64,000 bases of DNA, taken from NCBI GenBank assembly GCA_029781135.1, contig JAKOXH010000029.1, forward strand, positions 1 to 64,000, in the 5' to 3' direction. Within the stretch, counting starts at the first letter, position 1, and every line of letters begins with the position of its first letter. Source of the stretch: Planctomycetota bacterium. Its GTDB lineage: Bacteria; Planctomycetota; Planctomycetia; Pirellulales; Lacipirellulaceae. The translations under genes were made by a program, and so were the position numbers. The notes under the pieces were generated by a model, which was not told the DNA's origin, made no database searches, and worked only from the letters and a program-made list of their open reading frames with translations. Shown here in pieces: positions 52,584-61,224 of the stretch.

Positions 52584-52603
52584 TTAGATTTTCCTCTGAC
52601 CAT

Positions 52604-54337
52604 CTAAAATTCGATCTTCCGCCGCGATTCATCCGTCGCCTGGGCAATCACGCCCGATGCCGGCCGCGAACGCCCCATCGCCCAGGTACGCAGGCGATTC
52701 AATTCCTCGCTCATCGTCTTGGAAAGCGGCACTGTTTCGGCAATGGCCGTTTTCAAAACTGCCGTGCTCAACTCGGTTTGGCTGCTGAACGCATCGAATA
52801 GGCCGGCGATGACCGCCTCTTCAATTTCCGCGCCGTTGAATCCTTCACTCACGCGAGCAAGTTCCGCCAAATCGAATTTCGTCGGTTCGCGGCCACGCTT
52901 GGCGATGTGGATACGGAAGATTTCCTGTCGCTCGAGAGGGGTCGGCAAATCGACGAAGAAGATTTCATCGAGCCGACCTTTTCGCAACAGTTCGGGCGGT
53001 AAGTTGCTGATGTCGTTCGCAGTCGCGATGACAAACACCGGCGACGTCTTCTCCGACAACCACGTAAGTAGCGTGCCGAACACGCGGGCCGCTGTGCCAC
53101 CGTCGCTGCCGGCCGATCCTGCCGCCCCCGCAAGTGCTTTGTCGATTTCATCGACCCACAGAATTACGGGCGCGACACTCTCGGCCACTTGAATGGCCCG
53201 GCGAATGTTCTCTTCGCTCGAACCCACGAGGCTGCTGAACATCCGGCCGACATCGAACCGCAACAGCGGCAGGCCCCACAGGCCCGAAACCGCCTTGGCG
53301 CACAGACTTTTGCCGCAACCTTGCACGCCCAAGAGCAGCACCCCGCGCGGCGAAGGCAGGCCGAATTTGTGCGCCCGCTCGGTGAACGCCACCGACCGTT
53401 TGCGCAACCAATCCTTCAGGTTTTCCAAGCCAGCAACATCGGTGAATTTCTCTTGAGCCTCATAGTATTCGAGCAGGCCGCTCTTCTTGATGACCTGCTG
53501 CTTCTCGCTGAACACGATGTTCACATCATCCGCGGTAAGCTGACCATCGGTGACAAGTGTTTTAGCGAATACGTTTTCAGCTTCCTTCAGTGTGAGGCCG
53601 CGCGCAGCGCCCAACAATCGTTCGCGCCCCTCGGCGGGCAAGTCGATCTTCACCTTGGGGTTTGTCTTCACATCCTCGACGATGCGATCCAGCAGCTTGT
53701 TGAATTCCTCGGGGCCCGGCAAACCGAAGTCGATGACCGTCACGTCCTTTGAAAGTTCCGGCGCGATCCGCATCAGCGGCGACGTGATGACAATCGTCTT
53801 GTACGTATCGCGCAAATGATGAGCCACGTCGCGGAGCCGACGGATCACCGAGAGGTTGCACCGCTCATCTTCCGTAAAGCGGTGAAAATCCTTGAAAAGG
53901 TAAATCGCTGGCTCAACTTGATGGATCACTGCATCGAGCGCCGCGAGCGGATCACTCGTGCTGCCACCGCCCGACTTCGCGTGTTGCGGCTCGCTTCCCG
54001 ATTTCACAATGCCTTGCGTAATCGTCCACACGAACAAATTCTTATTGCGTGCCGCCGCAATCTCCCGCAGGCATCGCTCAACGCGTTCCTCTTCCCACGT
54101 CACCACATACACAATTGGGTACCGAGCACGGACCAATACGTCCAATTCTTGTGCGGCCGAATGGCACCGCGGCCCAGGAGTCTGCACGACCTTCGCACTG
54201 CCAGCCACGGTCTTGGAAACAACCGCCGCCGGTGACGACACTTCAGCAGCCGGGCGAACCGCCTTCGGTGCTGGAGCCAGCGGTCGTTGCGTCGGCACAG
54301 GCGCTCGGCCATCGTTCTTCGTCGGTTGCTCAGCCAT
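52604..54337 (-). CDS. AAA ATPase, Ycf46 family (577 aa)
   Basis: The N-terminal domain shows ELDVLVRARYPIVYVVTWEEERVERCL and a Ycf46-like KSGLLEYYEAQEKFTDVAGLENLKDWLRKR segment. The AAA core has Walker A GVQGCGKS (337-344), Walker B VILWVDEID (391-399) and the C-terminal FNGAEIEEAVIAGLFDAF helix region. The family is shared with cyanobacteria and plastids, where loss of Ycf46 has been linked to CO2 uptake; the meaning in a heterotroph is unknown. The start overlaps the preceding small gene by eight bases. CGGAAG precedes the ATG. Confidence 0.88.
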   Translation of the reverse strand: MAEQPTKNDGRAPVPTQRPLAPAPKAVRPAAEVSSPAAVVSKTVAGSAKVVQTPGPRCHSAAQELDVLVRARYPIVYVVTWEEERVERCLREIAAARNKNLFVWTITQGIVKSGSEPQHAKSGGGSTSDPLAALDAVIHQVEPAIYLFKDFHRFTEDERCNLSVIRRLRDVAHHLRDTYKTIVITSPLMRIAPELSKDVTVIDFGLPGPEEFNKLLDRIVEDVKTNPKVKIDLPAEGRERLLGAARGLTLKEAENVFAKTLVTDGQLTADDVNIVFSEKQQVIKKSGLLEYYEAQEKFTDVAGLENLKDWLRKRSVAFTERAHKFGLPSPRGVLLLGVQGCGKSLCAKAVSGLWGLPLLRFDVGRMFSSLVGSSEENIRRAIQVAESVAPVILWVDEIDKALAGAAGSAGSDGGTAARVFGTLLTWLSEKTSPVFVIATANDISNLPPELLRKGRLDEIFFVDLPTPLERQEIFRIHIAKRGREPTKFDLAELARVSEGFNGAEIEEAVIAGLFDAFSSQTELSTAVLKTAIAETVPLSKTMSEELNRLRTWAMGRSRPASGVIAQATDESRRKIEF

Positions 54338-54545
54338 CTTCCGAATCGCCCTCGTTCATAATTTGTTGATACTCAGCCGGTGCTGCACCGCTACTTGCGA
54401 TCATACGCCGCCGCACCAGTTCATCGCAGCCCCCCTGCAATTCGTCGAGCAATTCCAGTACTTCCAGCGACGTGCCGAACACGCAAATCCGCCCGTCGGG
54501 CAGTAGTTCGATTTCCGTGATGTTTGTCTCGTCGGTCGCGTCCAT
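54330..54545 (-). CDS. Small acidic protein (71 aa)
   Basis: A short, strongly acidic, soluble protein (DATDETNITEIELLPDGRICVFG then a helix EVLELLDELQGGCDELVRRR). No family was recognised. It is encoded between the radical SAM gene (3-base gap) and the ATPase (8-base overlap), so translation coupling is likely. It could be an adaptor for the ATPase, but this is inference. Confidence 0.72.
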   Translation of the reverse strand: MDATDETNITEIELLPDGRICVFGTSLEVLELLDELQGGCDELVRRRMIASSGAAPAEYQQIMNEGDSEDG

Positions 54546-54548
54546 CGA

Positions 54549-55379
54549 TCAATCAACCACATTCAGACCCTTGGATATCGCCAACTCAGCAGCCGCGTCG
54601 GCAACTTGTGGCTCGAGCGGCTCCGCCATTTCCGCGTAGTGTGCCGCCAGCCAACGCGGACGGTAACCGCCACGAATGCTGAACTTCACGTCTGGCATCA
54701 TCGCCGATAAGTGATCGACAATCGGTCGATAGCAGCAGTCGAAATGCCCGGGCAGCAGCAAATGCCGTACGATGAGGTCGCCTTGTCCGGCGGCAAGCTT
54801 TAAGTTTCGCGAAATCACCTCCACGTAGCGGTCCACCTTCGCTAGCCGCTTGGCGCACACGTTGTTGCCAAACTTAAAATCGGCTACATATATGTCGACT
54901 ATTCCCTCCAGCAGTGCGAAGGCCGCTGGGGTGCCGTAGAAATCGCTCTTCCACACGACGGATGGCAAATCTTCGCAACCAGCCATTGCCCGCAGAATCG
55001 CCGGCAGGTGAATCGTCGGCTCGCCGCCCACCCACTGAATATTCTTCGCCCCGCGGCTCCTTCCCCAGGCGATTGCCTCTTGCAAGAACGAAGACGTCAG
55101 TTCGGTGCCAATCGCCGGATTGAATGCGTTTATTTCGGCGATGCAAAAGCAGCATCGCAAATCGCAGCCCGATAAATAGAAGAGATGCGACGGAATGAGT
55201 TCGACTTCCTCGCCCAACTCGACACGATGGCGAAACACCCGCGCCGTGCAGCCCGCTTTGCAAGGCCCGAGCTCCGCAGCACGCCGATTGACGCCGCAGC
55301 GGTGTTCGCACAACGAACACGCTTCATAGTGTTGTTCAGCGCGAGCCAGCCGCTCGCGTTCGATCGCTGCCGCAATCAT
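54549..55379 (-). CDS. Radical SAM protein, pyruvate-formate-lyase-activating-like (276 aa)
   Basis: The motif CDLRCCFC provides the three cluster cysteines. An extra N-terminal set CSLCEHRCGVNRRAAELGPCKAGC is typical of the PflA-like radical SAM group. The body includes NIQWVGGEPTIHLPAILRAM and IVRHLLLPGHFDCC. ATG 55379 gives the family start and has AGGTG upstream; the frame opens at 55475. It heads the nine-gene minus-strand run, three bases before the small acidic gene. The target modified is unknown. Confidence 0.85.
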   Translation of the reverse strand: MIAAAIERERLARAEQHYEACSLCEHRCGVNRRAAELGPCKAGCTARVFRHRVELGEEVELIPSHLFYLSGCDLRCCFCIAEINAFNPAIGTELTSSFLQEAIAWGRSRGAKNIQWVGGEPTIHLPAILRAMAGCEDLPSVVWKSDFYGTPAAFALLEGIVDIYVADFKFGNNVCAKRLAKVDRYVEVISRNLKLAAGQGDLIVRHLLLPGHFDCCYRPIVDHLSAMMPDVKFSIRGGYRPRWLAAHYAEMAEPLEPQVADAAAELAISKGLNVVD

Positions 55380-55556
55380 CGCGCACCTGTGAATAAGGCC
55401 GCGTGCCTGGGGCTGCGTGCCCCTTGTTCCGATGAGTACACCCGGATTATAAGGAGCAAGGGTGCCAAATGTCAAAACTATTTACTGTAGCGGTTACCCA
55501 CTTTCGCTGGTTTTCCGGGCATTTACCCCTTTACTACAGCCGGTAGTTTCCTTCCG

Positions 55557-57236
55557 ATGCGTTTCCTGATAACTATTTTGGCTATATCTTCAATGCCGAC
55601 TTCTGAGGCAGCCGCGAGGGAGCACGACAAATCCGCCTCGCTGCTCGTTACCGGCAACATTTGGACCGCCGATCGAAACCGCCCTACGGTCGAAGCTGTC
55701 GCGGCTAGCGGCGATCAAATCATTGCCGTCGGCAAGCGAAGTGAACTGCAGCACCTATGCAACGACAGTACTCGCGTCATCGACGCCGGCAGCGGCCTGG
55801 TCGTCCCCGGCTTGATCGACTCGCACATCCATTTGGTCGATGGCGGTCTGCGACTCGCCTCGGTACAGCTTCGCGACGCGAAGTCGCGCGAAGAATTCGT
55901 CCGCCGCATCGGCGAATTCACCAAGAAACAGACGTCCGGCACGTGGATCACCGGCGGCGATTGGGATCACACGCTCTGGGGCGGTGAATTGCCCGTGCGC
56001 GATTGGATCGACGCCGTCACGCCCGATAACCCAGTGTGGATCAACCGCTTCGATGGCCACATGGCGCTCGCCAACACGGCGGCTTTGCGCGCGGTCAAGG
56101 TCGCCGACGACGCGAAAACGCCGGCGGGTGGTGAAATCGTTCGCGACTCGAAGGGCCGCCCCACCGGCATCTTCAAAGACAACGCCATGGCGCTCATCGA
56201 CCGCGTACAGCCGGATCCCACCTTGCAGCAACAACTCGCTGCCACGGTGGCCGCGATGGATTACCTCGCCGCCCGCGGCGTCACCGCCGTCCATCACATG
56301 GGCAACTGGTCCCATGTTGATGTCTTCCGCCTTGCGGAACGCCGCGGCCTGATGAAAACTCGCATCTACGCTTGCACGCCCTTGGAGCAGTGGGAGCGGC
56401 TCGCCCAGGAAGTCAAAGTCCACGGCCGCGGCAACGACTGGCTGCAAATCGGTGGATTGAAAGGTTTTGTCGATGGCTCGCTGGGCTCCCACACGGCCGC
56501 ATTTCTCGAACCATTCAGCGATGCGCCAACCGATCGCGGCCTGCTCGTGAACACGCCCGAAGATCTGGAGAAATGGACGCTCGGCGCCGACCGCGCTGGC
56601 CTACAGGTTGTTGTGCATGCAATCGGCGACCGCGCCATTCGCACGCAACTCGATATCTATGAGCGCGTTGCCCAAGTGAACGGCAAGCGCGATCGGCGTT
56701 TCCGCATCGAACACGCCCAGCACATCGCACCGGCCGATCTTCCCCGGTTCGCAAAGCTCGGCGTCATCGCGAGCATGCAGCCCTATCATGCGATCGACGA
56801 TGGGCGTTGGGCAGAGAAGGCGATCGGTGCCCAGCGCTGTGAAACAACCTATGCGTTTCGCTCGCTGCTCGATAGCGGTGCCCGCCTCGCATTTGGCAGC
56901 GACTGGTTCGTGGCTCCGCCCACTCCAATCGACGGAATTTACGCCGCTGTCACTCGCCGCACGCTCGATGGCAAGAACCCGAACGGATGGGTGCCGCGGC
57001 AGAAGATCAACGTGGAAGAAGCGCTGCGAGCGTACACGATCGACGCGGCCTACGCGGCCTTCAACGAAGCGAAGCTCGGCTCACTCGAACCAGGGAAACT
57101 CGCTGATCTCGTGATTCTCGACCGCGACCTATTCAAAACGCCGCCGCACGAACTTAATATGGTGCCCGTCCGCATGACCATCGTCGGCGGCAAGGTCGTA
57201 TATGAAAAAAATTCGACCCCTCAACCGCAAAGATAA
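55557..57236 (+). CDS. Exported amidohydrolase, family 3 type (559 aa)
   Basis: The N-terminus (ITILAISSMPTSEAAA) looks like a short signal peptide. The metal-dependent hydrolase motif GLIDSHIHLVDGG is followed by VTAVHHMGNWSHVD, VVVHAIGDRAIRTQLD, RIEHAQHIAPADLPRF and RLAFGSDWFV in the order typical of YtcJ-like amidohydrolases, with GKLADLVILDRDLF at the end. Substrate not predictable. It is followed by a nested repeat and the ceramidase-like gene on the same strand. Confidence 0.87.
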   Translation: MRFLITILAISSMPTSEAAAREHDKSASLLVTGNIWTADRNRPTVEAVAASGDQIIAVGKRSELQHLCNDSTRVIDAGSGLVVPGLIDSHIHLVDGGLRLASVQLRDAKSREEFVRRIGEFTKKQTSGTWITGGDWDHTLWGGELPVRDWIDAVTPDNPVWINRFDGHMALANTAALRAVKVADDAKTPAGGEIVRDSKGRPTGIFKDNAMALIDRVQPDPTLQQQLAATVAAMDYLAARGVTAVHHMGNWSHVDVFRLAERRGLMKTRIYACTPLEQWERLAQEVKVHGRGNDWLQIGGLKGFVDGSLGSHTAAFLEPFSDAPTDRGLLVNTPEDLEKWTLGADRAGLQVVVHAIGDRAIRTQLDIYERVAQVNGKRDRRFRIEHAQHIAPADLPRFAKLGVIASMQPYHAIDDGRWAEKAIGAQRCETTYAFRSLLDSGARLAFGSDWFVAPPTPIDGIYAAVTRRTLDGKNPNGWVPRQKINVEEALRAYTIDAAYAAFNEAKLGSLEPGKLADLVILDRDLFKTPPHELNMVPVRMTIVGGKVVYEKNSTPQPQR

Positions 57237-57245
57237 CTGTTGCTT

Positions 57246-57375
57246 ACCACCACGGCACGACGCACGATGCGAGAATTACCAATTTCCAAATCCCAATGAC
57301 CAAACAACGCAGCGGATGCCTTTGATCATTGGTACTTGGTCATTGCCATGTCGTGCTCGTCGTGCCGTCGTGGTG
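57246..57375. repeat. Two-tier nested inverted repeat, CACGACG outside, CCAATGACC inside
   Basis: Outer arms 57246-57269 and 57347-57375 use ACCACCACGGCACGACG and its complement. Inner arms 57281-57305 and 57321-57347 use CCCAATGACCAAA-type words. The inner module is the one seen at 28978 and 51741, but the outer module is different. Its right end is just upstream of the AAAGGA Shine-Dalgarno of the next gene. Confidence 0.8.
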
Positions 57376-57395
57376 AATTTCAAAGGACAACTACA

Positions 57396-58769
57396 ATGCT
57401 AAGACGCGTATTCATTGCGCTGGTAGTAGTTTCGCCTGTTCTGGCGGCCTCGACTACTGCCGCCGAAAAGGGCTGGCAGGCTGGCGCAGCGAAGGTCAAC
57501 ATCACACCCGAGTTACCCATCTGGCTTTCCGGCTACGCCTCACGCGATAAGCCCGCGACCTCCAAGCACGACGACCTGTGGGCCAAGGCGCTCGTTCTCG
57601 AAGACGCAGCGGGCCATCGTTCCGCGTTGGTCACGATGGACCTCGTCGGCATCGATCGCGAACTGTCCGTCGAGGTGTGCCGCAACATCGAGAATAAGTA
57701 CAAACTGCCACGTGCTGCGGTCGCCCTCTCCGTGTCCCACACTCACAGCGGCCCGGTTTTGGATGGCAATCTTATGCCGATGTTCCATCTCGACGCGGAC
57801 CAAACGCGCCGCGTCAAGGAATATAAAGAGCAGCTTGAACGATCACTCGTCGCCGTTGTCGGTCAGGCGATCGATTCGCTGGCCCCCGCGCAAATTTCCT
57901 GGGGCATTGGAGAAGCAACGTTTGCCGTGAATCGGCGCAACAATCCGGAGCCACAAGTTCCCAAGCTGCGCGAAGAAAACAAACTGCAGGGTCCGGTCGA
58001 TCATGAGTTGCCCGTGCTGGCCGTGCGCGGCCCAGACGGGGCACTACGAGCGATCGTCGGCGGCTATGCTTGCCACGCCACTACGATGGCCGATTTCTTC
58101 ATCACCGCCGATTGGCCCGGCGCCGGCCAAAACGAACTCGAGCGCCGCCACCCCGGCGCCATTGCGATGTTCGTCGCCGGTTGCGGTGCGGATCAGAATC
58201 CGTTGCCCCGTCGCACACTCGAACTCATGCAAAATTATGGCGAACGGTTCGCGGGCGGCGTCGACGCGGCAATCCAATCAAAGTTGAAGCCTGTATCACC
58301 GACACTAGCCACCGCGTATGCCGAAATCGATTTGCCGTTCGACACGTTGCCCACACGTGCCGAGTTGGAATTGGAGGCAGCCAAGAACAACAACTCTCAA
58401 GCGCCGTGGGCCAAATACCTTCTCAGCGACTGGGATAGAAATGGCAAGCTGCCAACAAGCTACCCCTATCCCATCCAGACCTGGGAACTTGGCGACGACC
58501 TGACGTGGGTCTTCTTGGGTGGCGAATGCGTCGTCGATTATTCCCTGCGGTTCAAGTCCGAATTGGGCACCGGCAAAACCTGGGTCTCCGCCTATACGAA
58601 CGACGTAATGGCCTACATCCCCTCCCGCCGCGTGCTGGCTGAGGGCGGCTATGAAGGCGCCACATCACGATTCCCCTACGGCCTGCCTGCCGTGTGGTCC
58701 CCCAGCGCTGAAAAACTCATCGGCGAGAAAGTGCACGAACTGGTAACACAAACTGCACACTCGAAGTAA
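57396..58769 (+). CDS. Exported neutral/alkaline ceramidase-like protein (457 aa)
   Basis: A signal peptide (MLRRVFIALVVVSPVLAASTTAA) precedes the ceramidase-like domain: AAKVNITPELPIWLSGYASR, ALVTMDLVGIDRELS, VALSVSHTHSGPVLDGNLM and GGYACHATTM. The family hydrolyses N-acyl bonds in ceramide-type lipids, but many planctomycete members have no proven substrate. The ATG at 57396 follows AAAGGA with a good spacer. Its C-terminus is convergent with the GH51 gene across a 100-base palindrome-rich gap. Confidence 0.83.
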   Translation: MLRRVFIALVVVSPVLAASTTAAEKGWQAGAAKVNITPELPIWLSGYASRDKPATSKHDDLWAKALVLEDAAGHRSALVTMDLVGIDRELSVEVCRNIENKYKLPRAAVALSVSHTHSGPVLDGNLMPMFHLDADQTRRVKEYKEQLERSLVAVVGQAIDSLAPAQISWGIGEATFAVNRRNNPEPQVPKLREENKLQGPVDHELPVLAVRGPDGALRAIVGGYACHATTMADFFITADWPGAGQNELERRHPGAIAMFVAGCGADQNPLPRRTLELMQNYGERFAGGVDAAIQSKLKPVSPTLATAYAEIDLPFDTLPTRAELELEAAKNNNSQAPWAKYLLSDWDRNGKLPTSYPYPIQTWELGDDLTWVFLGGECVVDYSLRFKSELGTGKTWVSAYTNDVMAYIPSRRVLAEGGYEGATSRFPYGLPAVWSPSAEKLIGEKVHELVTQTAHSK

Positions 58770-58783
58770 GCCGTCATCAGAAA

Positions 58784-58848
58784 CCCTCTCCGTCCGGGAG
58801 AGGGCTTGGTGAGGGCACTCTTGTTCCCACGCTCTGCGTGGGAACAAG
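58784..58848. repeat. Two hairpins between convergent genes
   Basis: CCCTCTCC-GTCC-GGGAGAGGG (58784-58804) is followed by a perfect palindrome CTTGTTCCCACG/CGTGGGAACAAG at 58820-58848. The second has the word repeated at 21936-22109. The position between convergent stops suggests a terminator. Confidence 0.8.
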
Positions 58849-58869
58849 AAGCTTCGCAAATGAACGGGT

Positions 58870-60873
58870 TCACTTTTCCACCGCTACGCGGAACACATTC
58901 ACGCTGTACGCGGGCACGCTAACCGCTCCGTCAACTTTCACATCCCTAGCATCGGTAATCGCCACGGCTTGCTTCTCAGGCGTGTTGATTGCCTCGGCAT
59001 TTTCAGCCGTAATCCGCCAGACCTTGGCATTCGTACCGACTTTCGCCCCGTTCACCGCCAGTCGCAATGCTTGCGGCTTCGCTTCCGGATTTACCACGCC
59101 GATTGTGATCGCGCTGCCATCGGCCATCTTGGCAGCTGCCAGGTCCAACTTCCGCTCTTCCGAGTTTCCCATAACTGCCAGCGGCACACTTCCGAACTCC
59201 CGACGGTAAAGCAGCAAGGGCAGGGCGGTTGTATCCAAGAAGGCCGCCGTCTTGGTCGTCTTGATGCAGCCGATCACATTCACCGTTTGCGCATAATTGG
59301 CCATGCCGATGATATCGCTGTTGCGGAAATACTCGTGCAGCCCGGCCGCGACACCCAACGCATCCGCCAGGTTGTAGTCACAGCCAAGTTCGCCATAGAC
59401 GTAATCCCGATGCCAATAATTCCATTCGTCCATCGCAATCGGGATGAACTTCTCCGGCGTCCGCCCCACCTTCGCCTGCAGCTTACGATGAGCCGCGGCC
59501 TTCTTGCGGATTTCCTCGCGAAGCTGGCCTACATGCTCCTCGATGGGCATCTTGCCGTCTTTCGTCCACGGAAGCTGCCCCCGGTAAAAATGCTCTGAAA
59601 TCATGTTCATGCGGTCGCCACACCGCTCGAGCATTCCTTGCGACCAACTCACGTCGTGGGCGTCTGGCCCGTCACCCAGCCGCCCCTTGGTGCCGAGGTC
59701 GCCCGATCCAACGAGCACAAGCGACGGATCGACCTTGCGCATCGCCGCGGCCACGCGATTGTGTTTGAGCGTATACTGATCGAGCCGCATGTGACCTAGC
59801 TGAAAATCGCCCCACATTTCATTGCCGACGCACCAATACTTCACCCCGTACGGTTTGGCATGGCCATTCTTCACGCGCCATCCACCGCCGATCGTGTCGG
59901 CCGATCCATTCAAATACTCAACTTCTTGAGCCGCTGAATAATCGTCGCCGAAGCCGGTATTCACGGCGATTTCCGGCTCGGCATCGATTTCATGGCAGAG
60001 GTCGATAAACTCGTCGATGCCGACATCATTATGCTCGACGCCTGTCCACGCGGGGTTGCGCCGCGGCGGACGTTTATCGCGCGGGCCGATGCCATCGCGC
60101 CAGTTGTAACCGCTCACGAAATTTCCGCCGGGCCAGCGATAAATCGTGCCGTGCAATTGCTTGAGCAGCGCCAGCGTATCGGCCCGGAAGCCGCGGACGT
60201 TGTCGCTCGGCATCAATGATACGGCACCGACTAAACATGGGGCGTCGGAGATATCAATCTGTAATCGTGCATTCTCGGTCGGCCGTGCTGCCACGAACTT
60301 AAATGGAAACCGAATATATTCCTTATCATCAATAATCGTGTTGGCGACTTGTTTGCTGTCCTTGCCGTCTTCCAAAATGACCGACACCCGCACGCTGGCT
60401 TTGCCCTTCGCTGCTCGCAGCCACACGTACCCGCCGTATTCCTTTCCAGCCACGACCGCCAAATCGTTCTGCCGAATTCCGCTGCCGGGCGCGATTTGCG
60501 GCGAGTGCTCACCCACGAACGCGTTCTTCTTCACCATCACGACCGATCCCGCCGGCCCCATTACCTCCCACGGCGATGCACTCACCACCGGAATCGTGAT
60601 CTTCGAATCGCCGTAAGGATTGTATTTGTCCGTAACGGGAAAATAGAACTTGCGGTCCTCCACCATCTCGGCCCAGATGCCGCCGTAGATGCACCGCCCC
60701 AAGTGCTCGATGAACTGCCCGTAGATAAAAGGGTTGATCGCCGGCCCCGGTTTCGTCGCGTCGATCGTGAGCTCAATCGCTGGGTTCGCTCCCGATGTGT
60801 CGTCCGCGTTCGCAACGAACGCATTTGCGCCCAGCAAGAGGACAATCGCTGAAATCACGCTCATTGCTCGCAT
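58870..60873 (-). CDS. Alpha-L-arabinofuranosidase, GH51-like (667 aa)
   Basis: Exported (signal VISAIVLLLGANAFVANA). GH51 features are present: INPFIYGQFIEHLGRCIYGGIW near the N-terminus, the acid/base motif GNEMWG (E352) and the nucleophile motif AMDEWNYWHRD (E483), each within its expected block. The family cleaves terminal alpha-L-arabinofuranosyl residues from arabinan or arabinoxylan. ATG 60873 has GGAG upstream; the frame opens at 60936. It is divergent from the heptosyltransferase, with about 351 bases between. Confidence 0.92.
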   Translation of the reverse strand: MRAMSVISAIVLLLGANAFVANADDTSGANPAIELTIDATKPGPAINPFIYGQFIEHLGRCIYGGIWAEMVEDRKFYFPVTDKYNPYGDSKITIPVVSASPWEVMGPAGSVVMVKKNAFVGEHSPQIAPGSGIRQNDLAVVAGKEYGGYVWLRAAKGKASVRVSVILEDGKDSKQVANTIIDDKEYIRFPFKFVAARPTENARLQIDISDAPCLVGAVSLMPSDNVRGFRADTLALLKQLHGTIYRWPGGNFVSGYNWRDGIGPRDKRPPRRNPAWTGVEHNDVGIDEFIDLCHEIDAEPEIAVNTGFGDDYSAAQEVEYLNGSADTIGGGWRVKNGHAKPYGVKYWCVGNEMWGDFQLGHMRLDQYTLKHNRVAAAMRKVDPSLVLVGSGDLGTKGRLGDGPDAHDVSWSQGMLERCGDRMNMISEHFYRGQLPWTKDGKMPIEEHVGQLREEIRKKAAAHRKLQAKVGRTPEKFIPIAMDEWNYWHRDYVYGELGCDYNLADALGVAAGLHEYFRNSDIIGMANYAQTVNVIGCIKTTKTAAFLDTTALPLLLYRREFGSVPLAVMGNSEERKLDLAAAKMADGSAITIGVVNPEAKPQALRLAVNGAKVGTNAKVWRITAENAEAINTPEKQAVAITDARDVKVDGAVSVPAYSVNVFRVAVEK

Positions 60874-61224
60874 AACATCGCTCCTCACCACCGAAAAATG
60901 TGCCGCGTCATCACATCGGCAATCACCCGAGTCCAATGTCCAGGGCAGTCGCGCGATCGCCGCCCTTGCACGATCCTATTTTCTGTGCGCCTCAACAGCA
61001 ACCCACGGACCGCCGAATTGAACTAGGCCCTCGGCGGGCAGACGTGTTAGCATTTGTAGTTTAACAGTGCACTTTACGCCAAATGATGCCGAGATACGGC
61101 ATTGCCTTACGTACTGTGTACTCAGTACGTAGTACAAATTGCGGAGGCAGCTCCCACTCCCAATTCGCCATTCCGAATTCCCTACTCCCCTTCCCAGTTC
61201 CCCACTCCCCACTTCACCCCCGCC
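60874..61224. other. Divergent intergenic region with small repeats
   Basis: 351 bases without a convincing gene. The right half holds a palindrome-like cluster GTACTGTGTACTCAGTACG (about 61112-61130). It then has a pyrimidine-rich series of CTCCCACTCCC/CTCCCCACTCCCC words (about 61151-61215), which abuts the heptosyltransferase ATG. The left half likely holds the GH51 promoter. Confidence 0.6.
61112..61215. repeat. GTACGTAGTAC and CTCCCCACTCCCC words before the heptosyltransferase
   Basis: The word TACTCAGTACGTAGTAC and its relatives are near-palindromic. They are followed by tandem CCCACTCCC words that reach the start codon. Repeat-like arms next to a start codon are also seen at 14340-14520 and 15282-15315. 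Confidence 0.6.

Noticed and set aside
58665..58873. Small minus-strand ORFs with HAERGN- or RRAWEQE-type peptides
   Set aside because: These are translations of the GTTCCCACG palindrome, a recurring spurious product.
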